The notes beneath the pieces were generated by a model. That model ran no database searches and was not told where the DNA came from. It saw nothing but the letters and a program-made list of their open reading frames with translations. 64,000 nucleotides of DNA from Actinomycetales bacterium JB111 (GTDB lineage: Bacteria > Actinomycetota > Actinomycetes > Actinomycetales > Actinomycetaceae), in the NCBI GenBank assembly GCA_900163555.1, contig FUHX01000045.1, positions 1 through 64,000 of the forward strand, written 5' to 3'. Position 1 is the first letter of the stretch. Every line of letters starts with the position of its first letter. The translations under genes were made by a program, and so were the position numbers. This document shows, one piece after another, positions 6,993-16,435 of this stretch.

Positions 6993-9716
6993 ATGAGCAC
7001 CCTGTTCGACGGACTCGACCTCCCCGCCCGCCCCGGCCGGAGCACCGCCCTGCCCGCGTCCCTCGCGCCGCGAGAGGACGAGGACGGGTGGAGCCTCGTC
7101 GAACCCCCGGACGAGGAGGGCGGCGTCGCGGACGGCCTTCCGGCGTCGTCGGACCCGCACGCCCACCTGGGCGCCGGCGGGGCGGGCGGACGGCTGCCCA
7201 CGGCCGAGGAGCGGGCGACCGCCCGCGCGGCGGCCGCGCGGGCAGGCGCGGACGAGCTGCTCGACGGGCTGAACCCCCAGCAGCGCGAGGCCGTCACCCA
7301 CTCCGGCGCGCCGCTGCTCATCGTGGCGGGAGCCGGCTCGGGCAAGACCCGCGTCCTCACGCACCGGGTGGCGCACCTGCTGGCCACCGGCCGCGCGCGG
7401 TCGGGCGAGATCCTCGCGATCACGTTCACGAACAAGGCCGCGGCCGAGATGCGGGAGCGCGTCGAGGACCTCGTCGGCGCGTCGGCCCAGCGCATGTGGG
7501 TCTCGACCTTCCACTCGGCCTGCGTGCGGATCCTGCGGCGCGAGCACGAGGCCCTCGGCCTCCGGTCAAGCTTCTCGATCTACGACTCCGCCGACAGCCA
7601 GCGCCTCATCACCCTCGTGGGCCGCGAGCTGGGCATCGACCTCAAGCGCTACCCGGCGAAGCTGCTCGCGCGGAAGATCTCCGACCTGAAGAACGAGCTC
7701 ATCGATCCGGACGACCACGCGTCCTCCATCAGCGGCTCGGCCCAGGAGCTCGACGAGGTCGTCACCTCCGTCTACCGCGGGTACGACCAGCGGCTCCGGC
7801 AGGCCAGCGCGATGGACTTCGACGACCTCATCATGCGGACCGTCCACCTCCTGCAGGCGTTCCCGGCGATCGCGGAGCACTACCACCGCCGGTTCCGGCA
7901 CGTGCTCGTCGACGAGTACCAGGACACGAACCATGCCCAGTACGTGCTCGTGCGCCAGCTGGCCGGCGGCACGCTGGACAACCCGTCGGGCGACGCGTCC
8001 AGCCCGGTCCCGCCCGCCGAGCTCACGGTCGTCGGCGACGCCGACCAGTCGATCTACGCCTTCCGCGGCGCGACGATCCGCAACATCCTCGAGTTCGAGG
8101 CCGACTACCCGGACGCGCGCACGATCCTGCTCGAGCAGAACTACCGCTCCACGCAGACCATCCTCTCGGCCGCGAACGCGGTCATCAGCCCGAACCCGGG
8201 CCGGCGGCCGAAGAACCTGTGGACGGACTCGGGGTCGGGGCCGAAGATCGTCGGCTACGTCGCGGACAGCGAGCACGAGGAGGCGCGGTTCGTCGTCGAG
8301 GAGATCGACCGGCTGCGCGACGACGCCTCCGCCACCACCGGGGGACCTGGCGCGGGGGAGCGCCGGCTGCGCTACGGCGACATGGCCGTCTTCTACCGCA
8401 CGAACGCCCAGTCCCGCGCGCTCGAGGAGGTCCTCGTGCGGGCAGGGGTGCCGTACGTCGTCGTCGGCGGCACGCGCTTCTACGAGCGCAAGGAGATCAA
8501 GGACGCGATCGCCTACCTGCGGGCGGTCGCCAACCCCGACGACGAGGCGAACATCCGCCGCATCATCAACGTCCCGAGGCGCGGCCTGGGCGCGAAGGCG
8601 GAGGAGTCCCTCGAGCGGCACGCGAGCCGCCACCGCGTCTCGTTCGGCCAGGCGGTCGCGGACGCGTCGGCCGACCCGGGCACGGTCGTCGACGGTCGCG
8701 AGACCCCGGAGGTCCTCGGTCTGGCGACGCGCTCGCGCGCCGCGGTCGCGGGATTCCACGAGCTCATGACCGGCCTGCGCGAGATGCTCGACGCCGGGTC
8801 GACCCCGGCCGAGGTCCTCGACGCGGCGTTGGACCGCTCCGGCTACCTGGCGGAGCTGCGCGCGTCCGACGACCCGCAGGACGCCAGCCGGGTGGAGAAC
8901 CTCGCCGAGCTGCACGCGGTGGCCGGGGAGTTCACCCAGACCGACCCGGAGGCGACCCTCGGGGACTTCCTCGAGCGGGTGGCGCTCGTGGCAGACGCGG
9001 ACCAGATCCCCGGCGGGGTGAAGGACGAGGGCGTCGTGACGCTCATGACCGTCCACACCGCGAAGGGCCTGGAGTTCCCGGTCGTGTTCGTCACCGGCAT
9101 GGAGGACGGCACGTTCCCGCACCAGCGCTCGCTCGGCGAGTCCGACCAGATCGCGGAGGAGCGGCGCCTGGCATACGTGGCCCTCACGCGGGCCCGGGAG
9201 CGGCTGTACATCTCGCGCGCCGACGTCCGCAGCGCCTTCGGGCTGCCGCAGCAGATGCCGGAGTCCCGGTTCGTCTCCGACATCCCGACCGAGCTGGTCG
9301 AGTGGCGCCGTGAGCAGTCCTCCACCCAGGCGATCCGCTCCTCGGCGGGCAGCGGGAGCTGGGGCGGCCGGGGCGCGGACCGCGACCGCGGCGCCGACAC
9401 CTGGGCGCCCCCGGTGCGCGTGCGGAAGTCCGAGCCGCGGATCGCCTCCGCCGGCGACCCGAACCGGAAGCCGGGGGAGAAGTGGGTCCCCGGGGCGAAG
9501 GTGCGCAAGGACGGCGAGGCGACGTTCGGCTCCGCGACGCCGCGGAAGGACGCGCCCTCGCTCGACGTCGGCGATCGCGTCAACCACGACGCCTACGGGC
9601 TCGGCACGGTCATCTCCCTGGAGAACCCCGGGCCGTCCGCGGTGGCGAAGGTGGACTTCGGGGCGGCCGGGGTCAAGCGTCTCCTCCTGAGGTACGCGCC
9701 CGTGACCAAGATCTGA
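6993..9716 (+). CDS. pcrA: ATP-dependent DNA helicase PcrA (UvrD/Rep, superfamily 1)
   Basis: A 907-residue 3'-5' DNA helicase acting in nucleotide-excision repair, plasmid or rolling-circle replication and removal of stalled RNA polymerase. The Q motif (LNPQQREAV) and Walker A (AGAGSGKTRVL, about residues 108-120) are followed by motif Ia (TFTNKAAAEM), motif II (VDEYQDTN), motif III (GDADQSIYAFRGA), motif IV (NYRST), motif V (VHTAKGLEF) and motif VI (VALTRARERL). The C-terminal ~50 residues (DVGDRVNHDAYGLGTV...) are the Tudor-like module that contacts RNA polymerase. The first ~85 residues are a Pro/Gly-rich extension seen in several actinobacterial homologues. Start ATG 6993 follows a TAGCCT box at 6978-6983 and a G-rich stretch. 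Confidence 0.95.
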   Translation: MSTLFDGLDLPARPGRSTALPASLAPREDEDGWSLVEPPDEEGGVADGLPASSDPHAHLGAGGAGGRLPTAEERATARAAAARAGADELLDGLNPQQREAVTHSGAPLLIVAGAGSGKTRVLTHRVAHLLATGRARSGEILAITFTNKAAAEMRERVEDLVGASAQRMWVSTFHSACVRILRREHEALGLRSSFSIYDSADSQRLITLVGRELGIDLKRYPAKLLARKISDLKNELIDPDDHASSISGSAQELDEVVTSVYRGYDQRLRQASAMDFDDLIMRTVHLLQAFPAIAEHYHRRFRHVLVDEYQDTNHAQYVLVRQLAGGTLDNPSGDASSPVPPAELTVVGDADQSIYAFRGATIRNILEFEADYPDARTILLEQNYRSTQTILSAANAVISPNPGRRPKNLWTDSGSGPKIVGYVADSEHEEARFVVEEIDRLRDDASATTGGPGAGERRLRYGDMAVFYRTNAQSRALEEVLVRAGVPYVVVGGTRFYERKEIKDAIAYLRAVANPDDEANIRRIINVPRRGLGAKAEESLERHASRHRVSFGQAVADASADPGTVVDGRETPEVLGLATRSRAAVAGFHELMTGLREMLDAGSTPAEVLDAALDRSGYLAELRASDDPQDASRVENLAELHAVAGEFTQTDPEATLGDFLERVALVADADQIPGGVKDEGVVTLMTVHTAKGLEFPVVFVTGMEDGTFPHQRSLGESDQIAEERRLAYVALTRARERLYISRADVRSAFGLPQQMPESRFVSDIPTELVEWRREQSSTQAIRSSAGSGSWGGRGADRDRGADTWAPPVRVRKSEPRIASAGDPNRKPGEKWVPGAKVRKDGEATFGSATPRKDAPSLDVGDRVNHDAYGLGTVISLENPGPSAVAKVDFGAAGVKRLLLRYAPVTKI

Positions 9717-9780
9717 CCATCGCGCGTCTCCGGGTCTGACCACGGCGCGGGTCCGCGCCTGACCACAGCGCGGGCCTGGT
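9713..9780. repeat. Three degenerate 23-bp direct repeats after pcrA
   Basis: The pcrA stop codon begins a tandem array in which TCTGACCA(t/c)..GCGCG recurs three times with an exact 23-bp period (TGA at 9714, 9737 and 9760). The repeats lie in the intergenic region before the acyltransferase. They look like a slipped duplication of the gene end. No function is evident. Confidence 0.55.
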
Positions 9781-9864
9781 CCGGCGGCGACGGGCGGATC
9801 TACCCGCGCGTCATCCACCGCGATCCGGCCCGTTGGTCCTACCGTTGGCGCAACAAGGGCGCCC

Positions 9865-11919
9865 ATGACGGACGCCCGCGAGGCGAATGGTAGGCGGATG
9901 AGCGCCGGTGATCGGCAGGCGGTGACCGAGGGCGGGACCGAGGTGACGGCGCGCCAGGTCGTGCGCGCCGGTCGGATGCCCGGGCTGGACGGCATCCGCG
10001 CCCTCGCGATCATCGCCGTCCTCGTCTTCCACATGTTCCCCGGCCTGCTGCCGGGCGGTTTCGTCGGCGTCGACCTGTTCTTCGTCCTGTCCGGCTTCCT
10101 CATCACCACGCTCCTGCTGCGCGAGATCGCCAAGCGCGGACGGATCGACCTCCCCGCGTTCTGGAAACGGCGTGCCCGGCGACTGCTCCCGGCGCTGTTC
10201 CTCGTGGTCATCGTGTCGGTGCCGATCGCCGCGATCGTCGAGCGCGACCTCATGGTCAACATCGGCCGGCAGGTCCTCGGCGCGCTCACGTTCACGTCGA
10301 ACTGGCTGGAGATCGCGGCGGGATCCTCCTACGCGGACCAGACCGCGCCGCAGCTGTTCGTCAACTTCTGGTCGCTCGCGGTGGAGGAGCAGTTCTACCT
10401 GCTGTGGCCGCTGATCGCGATCGTCGTCATCCGGCTGCTGCGGGCGCCGCGTGCCCTGGCGGCACTCACCATGGCGATCGCGCTCGTGTCGGCCGTCCTC
10501 ATGGCGGTCCTCGTGGACCCGGGCGCGGACCCGACCCGCGTGTACTACGGCACGGACACCCACCTGTTCGGCCTCATGTTCGGCATCTGCCTCGCCTTCC
10601 TCGCGCAGGACTCCCGCGGCGTGCTCACGACCTCTGGCTGGCGCGCCGCCCGGAGCGTCGTCCCGGTCGTCGGCCTGGTCGGCCTGTTCGCGGTCGCCCG
10701 GTTCGTCCCGTTCGAGTCCGTGTGGACGTTCCGCGGGGGACTGTTCGCCGCGTCGCTCGCCGGCACGTTCCTCATCGCCTCCCTGCTCGGTTCCCCGACC
10801 TGGTTCACGAAGGTCATGGAGCTCGGGCCGATGAAGTGGGTCGGCGAGCGCAGCTACGGCATCTACCTCTGGCACTGGCCGGCGATCGTCATCCTCGACG
10901 CGCTCGTGCCGACCGCGCCCGAGACCGGCGCGCGCGTCGCCATCCGGTTCGCCGCCGTCGTCGTCACCCTCGGCGTCTCGGCCGCGTCGTACGCGTGGCT
11001 CGAGGAGCCCGTCCGGCGCCTCGGCTTCCGCGGGGCGCTCGCCGCCCTCGGCGGCGCGATCCGGGGCTTCCGCCCCAGCGCGGCCCTGCCCGCCCGGCTG
11101 GCCACCGTGCTGGCCGTCGTCCTCGTCGGTGGGACGTCGGTCGCCGTGGCGACCGCGCCGGAGATGACGGAGACGGCCGCGCAGATCGCCGAGAACGAGC
11201 GCCAGCTCGCCGAGCAGCGCGAGCAGCAGCTTCAGGACGCCCGCGAGAACGGCGGGGAGACCGGGTCCGACGGACCGGGCGACCAGGGGGCCCAGCCGGG
11301 TGGCGAGGAGACCACCACGGACGGTGCCGACGGCGACACGGGCGAGGATCCGACGTCGGGGGACGGGCCGACCTCGGAGGCGGACTTCTCGCCGCCGACC
11401 GGCGACGAGCTGACGATCTTCGGCGACTCGCTCGTGGTGACGTCGATGGACGCCCTCGAGTACTACTACCCGGGCGTCATGATCTCCGCCCTCTCGAACG
11501 ACCAGTGGCCGGCCGGCGAGGCGGCCGTGGAGGCCGCGCTCTCCGCGGGCGCGGTCCGCCGCGCCGTCGTCCTGCACTACGGGACCAACGGCGGCGTGCC
11601 GGACCCCTCGATCCCGGAACGCATCCTCGACGCGCTCGGCCCGGACCGGGCGGTCGTCGTCGTCAACCTGTACGGACAGTCCTCGTGGGTGCCGGCGGCC
11701 AACGACGAGCTCGCACAGATCGTGGAGGGCCGGGACAACGTGATCATCGCCGACTGGAACGCCACGGCGAGCGAGAACCCCGGCGCTCTCCAGGCTGACA
11801 ACGTCCATCCCGACATCGACGGCGCCCACGAGTACACGCACACGATCACCCGGGCGTTCGAGCAGCTCGCCGAGCGGTACGGGCAGTACGACGGGACCAA
11901 CGGCGAGGCGGTCGGCTGA
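9865..11919 (+). CDS. OafA/YrhL-type acyltransferase with C-terminal SGNH domain
   Basis: A 684-residue membrane protein that transfers acyl groups (usually acetyl) to cell-envelope sugars. Residues about 30-415 are an acyltransferase-3 domain with about ten transmembrane helices; the N-terminal [18 protein letters not shown] includes the catalytic-type His, and [10 protein letters not shown] and [14 protein letters not shown] are family signatures. A Gln/Glu-rich helix and an acidic Gly/Thr linker follow (about 430-510). The extracellular SGNH hydrolase-like domain has the block I nucleophile S522 in IFGDS, Asn in the GTNGG block, and D645/H648 in ADNVHPD. Such fusions O-acetylate peptidoglycan, teichoic acid or exopolysaccharide. 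ATG 9865 has AAGGG five bases upstream and TACCGT at 9840-9845. Confidence 0.88.
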   Translation: MTDAREANGRRMSAGDRQAVTEGGTEVTARQVVRAGRMPGLDGIRALAIIAVLVFHMFPGLLPGGFVGVDLFFVLSGFLITTLLLREIAKRGRIDLPAFWKRRARRLLPALFLVVIVSVPIAAIVERDLMVNIGRQVLGALTFTSNWLEIAAGSSYADQTAPQLFVNFWSLAVEEQFYLLWPLIAIVVIRLLRAPRALAALTMAIALVSAVLMAVLVDPGADPTRVYYGTDTHLFGLMFGICLAFLAQDSRGVLTTSGWRAARSVVPVVGLVGLFAVARFVPFESVWTFRGGLFAASLAGTFLIASLLGSPTWFTKVMELGPMKWVGERSYGIYLWHWPAIVILDALVPTAPETGARVAIRFAAVVVTLGVSAASYAWLEEPVRRLGFRGALAALGGAIRGFRPSAALPARLATVLAVVLVGGTSVAVATAPEMTETAAQIAENERQLAEQREQQLQDARENGGETGSDGPGDQGAQPGGEETTTDGADGDTGEDPTSGDGPTSEADFSPPTGDELTIFGDSLVVTSMDALEYYYPGVMISALSNDQWPAGEAAVEAALSAGAVRRAVVLHYGTNGGVPDPSIPERILDALGPDRAVVVVNLYGQSSWVPAANDELAQIVEGRDNVIIADWNATASENPGALQADNVHPDIDGAHEYTHTITRAFEQLAERYGQYDGTNGEAVG

Positions 11920-12083
11920 GCCGTCCGACCGCGGGCCGGACCCGGCCCACGGCCAAGGCCTGGCAACGAGATCCGACCGCCCGGGGCAAGTCCGGACCAA
12001 CTGCTCACAAACCCTTGGGAAACCGGGGCGGATCGTGTCCCGGGCCACCGTCTCACGTGTGTTCGGTCGTGCGCCCACCGCGC

Positions 12084-12124
12084 TACCCTCGAGGGCGGAT
12101 GTCTCGGTGTCGAGACATCCGCCC
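12084..12124 (+). promoter_or_regulatory. sucCD promoter with perfect 14-bp inverted repeat at the transcript start
   Basis: A TACCCT -10 box lies at 12084-12089. The predicted start (about 12096) falls inside the perfect inverted repeat GGGCGGATGTCTCG (12093-12106) and CGAGACATCCGCCC (12111-12124), with loop GTGT. It may be an operator that occludes RNA polymerase, or a 5'-terminal mRNA hairpin. SucC begins 25 bases further on. I do not recognise the sequence as the site of a known regulator. Confidence 0.6.
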
Positions 12125-12149
12125 ACGAAACGAGGGAAGGAACCAGCGG

Positions 12150-13316
12150 GTGGACCTCTTCGAGTATCAGGCGCGCGACATGTTCGAGAAGCACGGCGTC
12201 CCCGTGCTGCCGGGCATCGTCGCCACGACCCCGGGCGAGGCGCGTGCCGCCTACGAGTCGCTCGGCGGCGCGGTGGCGGTCGTCAAGGCGCAGGTCAAGA
12301 TCGGCGGGCGCGGCAAGGCGGGCGGCGTCAAGCTCGCGCGCAGCGCGGACGAGGCCGAGCAGCACGCTGAGGCCATCCTCGGGATGGACATCAAGGGCCA
12401 CACGGTCCACAAGGTGATGATCGCCGCCGGCGCGGACATCGCGACCGAGTACTACTTCTCCGTCCTCCTCGACCGCTCCGAGCGTCGCTACCTGGCGATG
12501 TGCTCGGTCGAGGGCGGCATGGAGATCGAGCAGCTGGCCGTCGAGCGCCCCGAGGCGCTCGCGCGCGTCGCCGTCGACCCGATCGAGGGGATCGACGAGG
12601 CGAAGGCGAACGAGATCGTGGCCGCCGCGAACTTCTCGGCGGAGGACGCCCCGAAGGTCGCCGAGGCGATCCAGAAGCTGTGGACCGTCTACCGCGAGGA
12701 GGACGCCACCCTGGTGGAGGTCAACCCGCTGGTGAAGACCGGCTCGGGCGACATCGTCGCCCTGGACGGCAAGGTCTCCCTGGACGAGAACGCCTCCTTC
12801 CGCCACGAGGACCACGAGGCCCTCGTCGACAAGGCCGCCGAGGACCCGCTGGAGGCCAAGGCGAAGGCCAAGGGCCTGAACTACGTCAAGCTGGACGGCG
12901 CCGTCGGCATCATCGGCAACGGTGCGGGCCTCGTCATGTCGACCCTCGACGTCGTCGCCTACGCGGGCGAGCAGTACGGGGTCGGCCCGGCGAACTTCCT
13001 CGACATCGGCGGCGGCGCGTCCGCCGAGGTCATGGCCAACGGGCTCGACGTCATCCTCGGCGACGAGCAGGTCCGCTCCGTCTTCGTCAACGTCTTCGGT
13101 GGCATCACCGCGTGCGACGAGGTCGCCAACGGCATCGTGCAGGCCCTCGGCATCCTGGGCGACCAGGCCACGAAGCCGCTGGTCGTGCGCCTCGACGGCA
13201 ACAACGTCGAGGAGGGCCGGGCGATCCTCGCCGAGGCCAACCACCCGCTGGTCACGCTGGTGGACACCATGGACGGCGCTGCGGCCAAGGCCGCCGAGCT
13301 CGCGGCTGCGAAGTAA
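12150..13316 (+). CDS. sucC: Succinyl-CoA synthetase (succinate-CoA ligase), beta subunit
   Basis: A 388-residue subunit of the TCA-cycle enzyme that interconverts succinyl-CoA and succinate with ATP or GTP formation. The N-terminal ATP-grasp domain carries the conserved start [15 protein letters not shown], the glycine-rich nucleotide loop [12 protein letters not shown] (about residues 50-62) and the metal-site block LVEVNPLV. The C-terminal ligase domain contains LDIGGGAS and VNVFGGIT, which contacts the alpha subunit. GTG 12150 gives the usual family N-terminus and length and follows GGAAGG nine bases upstream. It is 18 bases from sucD, forming a standard sucCD operon. Confidence 0.97.
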   Translation: MDLFEYQARDMFEKHGVPVLPGIVATTPGEARAAYESLGGAVAVVKAQVKIGGRGKAGGVKLARSADEAEQHAEAILGMDIKGHTVHKVMIAAGADIATEYYFSVLLDRSERRYLAMCSVEGGMEIEQLAVERPEALARVAVDPIEGIDEAKANEIVAAANFSAEDAPKVAEAIQKLWTVYREEDATLVEVNPLVKTGSGDIVALDGKVSLDENASFRHEDHEALVDKAAEDPLEAKAKAKGLNYVKLDGAVGIIGNGAGLVMSTLDVVAYAGEQYGVGPANFLDIGGGASAEVMANGLDVILGDEQVRSVFVNVFGGITACDEVANGIVQALGILGDQATKPLVVRLDGNNVEEGRAILAEANHPLVTLVDTMDGAAAKAAELAAAK

Positions 13317-13334
13317 GGAACGGGACAACTCACC

Positions 13335-14258
13335 ATGTCGATCTTTCTCAACCGCGACTCCAAGGTCATCGTCCAGGGCATGACCGGCTCGGAGGGCTCC
13401 AAGCACACCGGGCGCATGCTCGGCGCCGGCACGACCATCGTCGGTGGCGTGAACCCCCGCAAGGCCGGCACGGCCGTCGACTTCTCCGTGGTGCCCACCG
13501 GCCCGGGCGCCGAGGACCGCACCGCCGGCACCGTCTCCGTCCCGGTCTACGGGTCGGTCGCGGAGGCCAAGGAGGCCACCGGCGCGAACGTCTCCGTCAT
13601 CTTCGTCCCGCCGAGGTTCACGAAGGACGCCGTGATCGAGGCCGTCGACGCGGGCATCCCGCTCGTCGTCATCATCACCGAGGGCGTGCCGGTCAAGGAC
13701 TCCGCCGAGTTCTTCACCTACGCCGAGTCCAAGGGCGTGCGCCTCATCGGCCCGAACTGCCCCGGCATCATCACGCCCGGCCAGTCCAACGTCGGCATCA
13801 CGCCCCCGGACATCACCGGCCCGGGCCGCATCGGGCTCGTCTCGAAGTCCGGCACGCTGACCTACCAGATGATGTACGAGCTGTCGGACATCGGCTTCTC
13901 GACCGCCATCGGCATCGGCGGCGACCCGGTCATCGGCACCACGCACATCGACGCCCTGCGCGAGTTCGAGGCCGACCCCGAGACCGACCTCATCGTCATG
14001 ATCGGCGAGATCGGCGGCGACGCCGAGGAGCGTGCCGCGGCCTTCATCAAGGACAACGTGACGAAGCCGGTCGTCGGCTACGTCGCCGGGTTCACCGCCC
14101 CGGAGGGCAAGACCATGGGCCACGCCGGCGCAATCGTGTCCGGATCCTCCGGCACGGCCGCCGCGAAGAAGGAGGCCCTCGAGGCCGTCGGCGTCAAGGT
14201 CGGCAAGACCCCGACCGAGACCGCGAACCTCGCCCGGGAGATCCTCGCCTCGCGCTGA
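13335..14258 (+). CDS. sucD: Succinyl-CoA synthetase (succinate-CoA ligase), alpha subunit
   Basis: A 307-residue subunit that binds CoA and carries the phosphohistidine intermediate. The Rossmann CoA-binding domain begins [20 protein letters not shown], and the active-site His is H263 in MGHAGAIV. The ligase domain has PNCPGI and the acidic residue in IGEIGG. It is slightly longer than the E. coli protein because of small insertions near residue 55 ([10 protein letters not shown]). It is co-transcribed with sucC, and a strong terminator follows 60 bases after the stop. Confidence 0.97.
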   Translation: MSIFLNRDSKVIVQGMTGSEGSKHTGRMLGAGTTIVGGVNPRKAGTAVDFSVVPTGPGAEDRTAGTVSVPVYGSVAEAKEATGANVSVIFVPPRFTKDAVIEAVDAGIPLVVIITEGVPVKDSAEFFTYAESKGVRLIGPNCPGIITPGQSNVGITPPDITGPGRIGLVSKSGTLTYQMMYELSDIGFSTAIGIGGDPVIGTTHIDALREFEADPETDLIVMIGEIGGDAEERAAAFIKDNVTKPVVGYVAGFTAPEGKTMGHAGAIVSGSSGTAAAKKEALEAVGVKVGKTPTETANLAREILASR

Positions 14259-14317
14259 TCGCCCCGACGACGCCCGCGGGCCGGCATGAGATCCCCCCGC
14301 GACGTCGTCACCGCCTG

Positions 14318-14355
14318 CCCCGTGCCCCCGGCGCATCCGCGCCGGGGGCACGGGT
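14318..14355 (+). terminator. Terminator hairpin after sucD
   Basis: A 15-bp GC-rich stem (14319-14333 with 14340-14354) with a six-base loop, followed by TGTGTTC. It closes the sucCD operon; the T-tract is weak, as usual in high-GC genomes. Confidence 0.75.
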
Positions 14356-14506
14356 GTGTTCAGGCGGGTGACAGGTGCTGCGTCCGACACCTCGGGGCCC
14401 GCGGCGCCTGGCCATGCCCGGAAGGTGCACCACCGGACCCCGTCAGCTGAACGCCACACCGGCTCCCGGGCGTGGCTACCGGAAGATCTGCGGCCGCGGC
14501 GCGACG

Positions 14507-16402
14507 ATGGGAGCGATGTCCACAGTCCTGACCAGCGAGCCGCACCCGCAGCGGAAGTCCGTGGTGCCCGAGGGGTGGCTGCGAGCGATCGTGGCCGCCC
14601 TCGAGGCCGCCCTGCTCGGCTGGCTCGTGTGTGTCGTCCCCGCGATCGCGGCCTACGTGGCCACCGCCGCGGCACCCGCGCTCGGCGAGACCGAGTGGCC
14701 GGCGGCCCTCGGCATGGGGTCCGCCGGATGGCTGCTCGGGCACGGCGCGCCGGCCGGGCAGCTGTCGATCGTTCCGCTCGGCCTGAGCGCGGTGTTCGCG
14801 GCCGTGCTCATGTTCACTCTGCGCCGGCACCGGTTGCGGGGCGCGTCCCTCGGCCTCGGCGCGCTCGCGTACGTGGTGCTCGTGCAGGTCGTCGCCCTGC
14901 TCTCGCCGTACGCGGTGTCCCGCGGGCAGCTGTTCCTCGGTTCGCTGGCGGTCGCGGCGGCCGGCGCGGGCTGGGCCTGGTGGCGGTCGGGAGTGCGCAC
15001 GGCGGAGCTCATCGCCGCCGATGCGCAGGACGACCGGCCGTCGACGGCCGACGGGACCCGGCGCCGCCTGGTGATGGCGGGTCTCCGGGCAATGCGCGGT
15101 GCCTTCGCCATGCTCCTGCTCCTCACCGCCGTCGGGCTGCTCGCGACGCTCGCGGCGATCGCCCTGCACTGGGACCGGGTGTCCGCCCTCTTCTCCTCCT
15201 ACGACGCGGGGCTCATCGGCGGCACGGTCCTCGTGCTCGCGCACCTCGCCTACCTTCCGACGGCGGGCGTGTGGTCCCTCGCCTACCTGGCCGGCCCGGG
15301 GTTCGCCGTCGGCACGGGGACGTCTGTCGCGCCCGCCGGTGTGGAGCTCGGCGCCGTGCCGGCCGTTCCCATGCTCGGCGCGCTGCCGGACGAGGCCTCG
15401 CCGCTCGGAGGGTGGACCACCCTCGTCCTCGTTCTCCTCGGTGCGGTCGCCGCGCTGTGGATCGCCCGGCCCGGCCAGGCGCGGCGCCTGCTCGACGCCG
15501 TCGCAGCGACCCTCGGTGCCGCGCTCGCCACGGGCGTGGTCCTCGCGATCGCGGGGGCCGCATCGTCCGGGTCGATCGGGGAGGGGCGGATGGCCGAGCT
15601 CGGTCCCGACGCCGTCCTGGTCGCCGCCATCATCACCGGCCTCCTCGCCCTCGGCGGGCTCATCGCCACGGTTGCGATCCACCCGGCCACGCGCGCGGGG
15701 ATCAGCGCGGGCGCTGAGAGCGTGCGCGAGCGGCGGGGCGGCGACGCGGGGTCGGCGGCGGACGGCAAGGCTAAGGACCCGGCGAGCGGCTCGGCGAAGA
15801 AGGGCGGCGCGAAGAAGTCGAGCGGCGCGACGGGGGCGAGCAGCGTGGCCAGCGCCGGCGGCGCGACGGGGGCGGGCAGCGTTGCCCGCGCCGGCGGCGT
15901 GGCCGGTGCTGCTGCCGAAGCGCGATCGAGCGCCTCGGCCCGCTCCGGTCCCTCGGGCTCATCGGCCGGCTCGGGCGGATCCGTGGCCTCGGCCGGGACG
16001 GCCGCCTCGGGGGCGACGGGCGGGACCGGCGACTCGGCCAGTTCCGGTGCCGCCGCGCGATCGAGCGCCTCCGCGCGCTCGGGTGCGTCCGCCTCCTCGG
16101 CGGCGAGCGCCACCGCACCCTCGGGCGCCGAGGTCGGCCCCGGCGCCGGTACCTCGTCGCGCACCGGTTCCCTGGCCCCCGCCCCGCGGAGCGGCAGCTC
16201 CTGGCGCAGGCGCTGGGACCAGTCGGCGGGTTCGGCCGCGAGCCCCGCGGCCCGCGGCGGATCGGACGGCGCCGGCTCGGCCGGCGCGTCGCGCGACGGC
16301 CTGACCGACACCGCGCCCCGCCCGAACCCCTGGTCCGCGACCGGCTCGATGTCCTCGGCGTCGCCGTCGTCGTCCACCCCGGCGACGGGAACCCCGCACT
16401 GA
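14507..16402 (+). CDS. DUF6350-family polytopic membrane protein
   Basis: A protein of about 631 residues with around nine to ten transmembrane helices in the first ~420 residues and a long Ala/Ser/Gly/Thr tail (about 430-600) of low complexity, ending with a short conserved-looking basic/acidic segment (SWRRRWDQS...). Its location between sucD and purN/purH and the helix pattern match the actinobacterial DUF6350 (cell division-associated membrane protein-like) family, of unknown function. ATG 14507 and ATG 14516 are both possible starts; neither has a convincing ribosome site. The repetitive tail has repeated ASARSG/SVASAGG units and is probably disordered and cytoplasmic. Confidence 0.75.
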   Translation: MGAMSTVLTSEPHPQRKSVVPEGWLRAIVAALEAALLGWLVCVVPAIAAYVATAAAPALGETEWPAALGMGSAGWLLGHGAPAGQLSIVPLGLSAVFAAVLMFTLRRHRLRGASLGLGALAYVVLVQVVALLSPYAVSRGQLFLGSLAVAAAGAGWAWWRSGVRTAELIAADAQDDRPSTADGTRRRLVMAGLRAMRGAFAMLLLLTAVGLLATLAAIALHWDRVSALFSSYDAGLIGGTVLVLAHLAYLPTAGVWSLAYLAGPGFAVGTGTSVAPAGVELGAVPAVPMLGALPDEASPLGGWTTLVLVLLGAVAALWIARPGQARRLLDAVAATLGAALATGVVLAIAGAASSGSIGEGRMAELGPDAVLVAAIITGLLALGGLIATVAIHPATRAGISAGAESVRERRGGDAGSAADGKAKDPASGSAKKGGAKKSSGATGASSVASAGGATGAGSVARAGGVAGAAAEARSSASARSGPSGSSAGSGGSVASAGTAASGATGGTGDSASSGAAARSSASARSGASASSAASATAPSGAEVGPGAGTSSRTGSLAPAPRSGSSWRRRWDQSAGSAASPAARGGSDGAGSAGASRDGLTDTAPRPNPWSATGSMSSASPSSSTPATGTPH

Positions 16403-16406
16403 TCTC

Positions 16407-16434
16407 AGCGCGGGGCGCCCGGGTGGCCCGCGCT
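16407..16434. terminator. Terminator between convergent DUF6350 gene and metB
   Basis: AGCGCGGG (16407-16414) pairs with CCCGCGCT (16427-16434), leaving a 12-base loop. It lies in the 33-base gap between the convergent genes and could act in both directions. Confidence 0.5.
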
Positions 16435-16435
16435 C

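Noticed and set aside
7566-10295. 909-codon minus-strand open frame
   Set aside because: Overlaps the whole pcrA helicase core; sequence is low complexity without family motifs.
14507-14520. Firm start codon for the DUF6350 protein
   Set aside because: ATG 14507 and 14516 are both plausible and neither has a good ribosome site, so the choice remains open.
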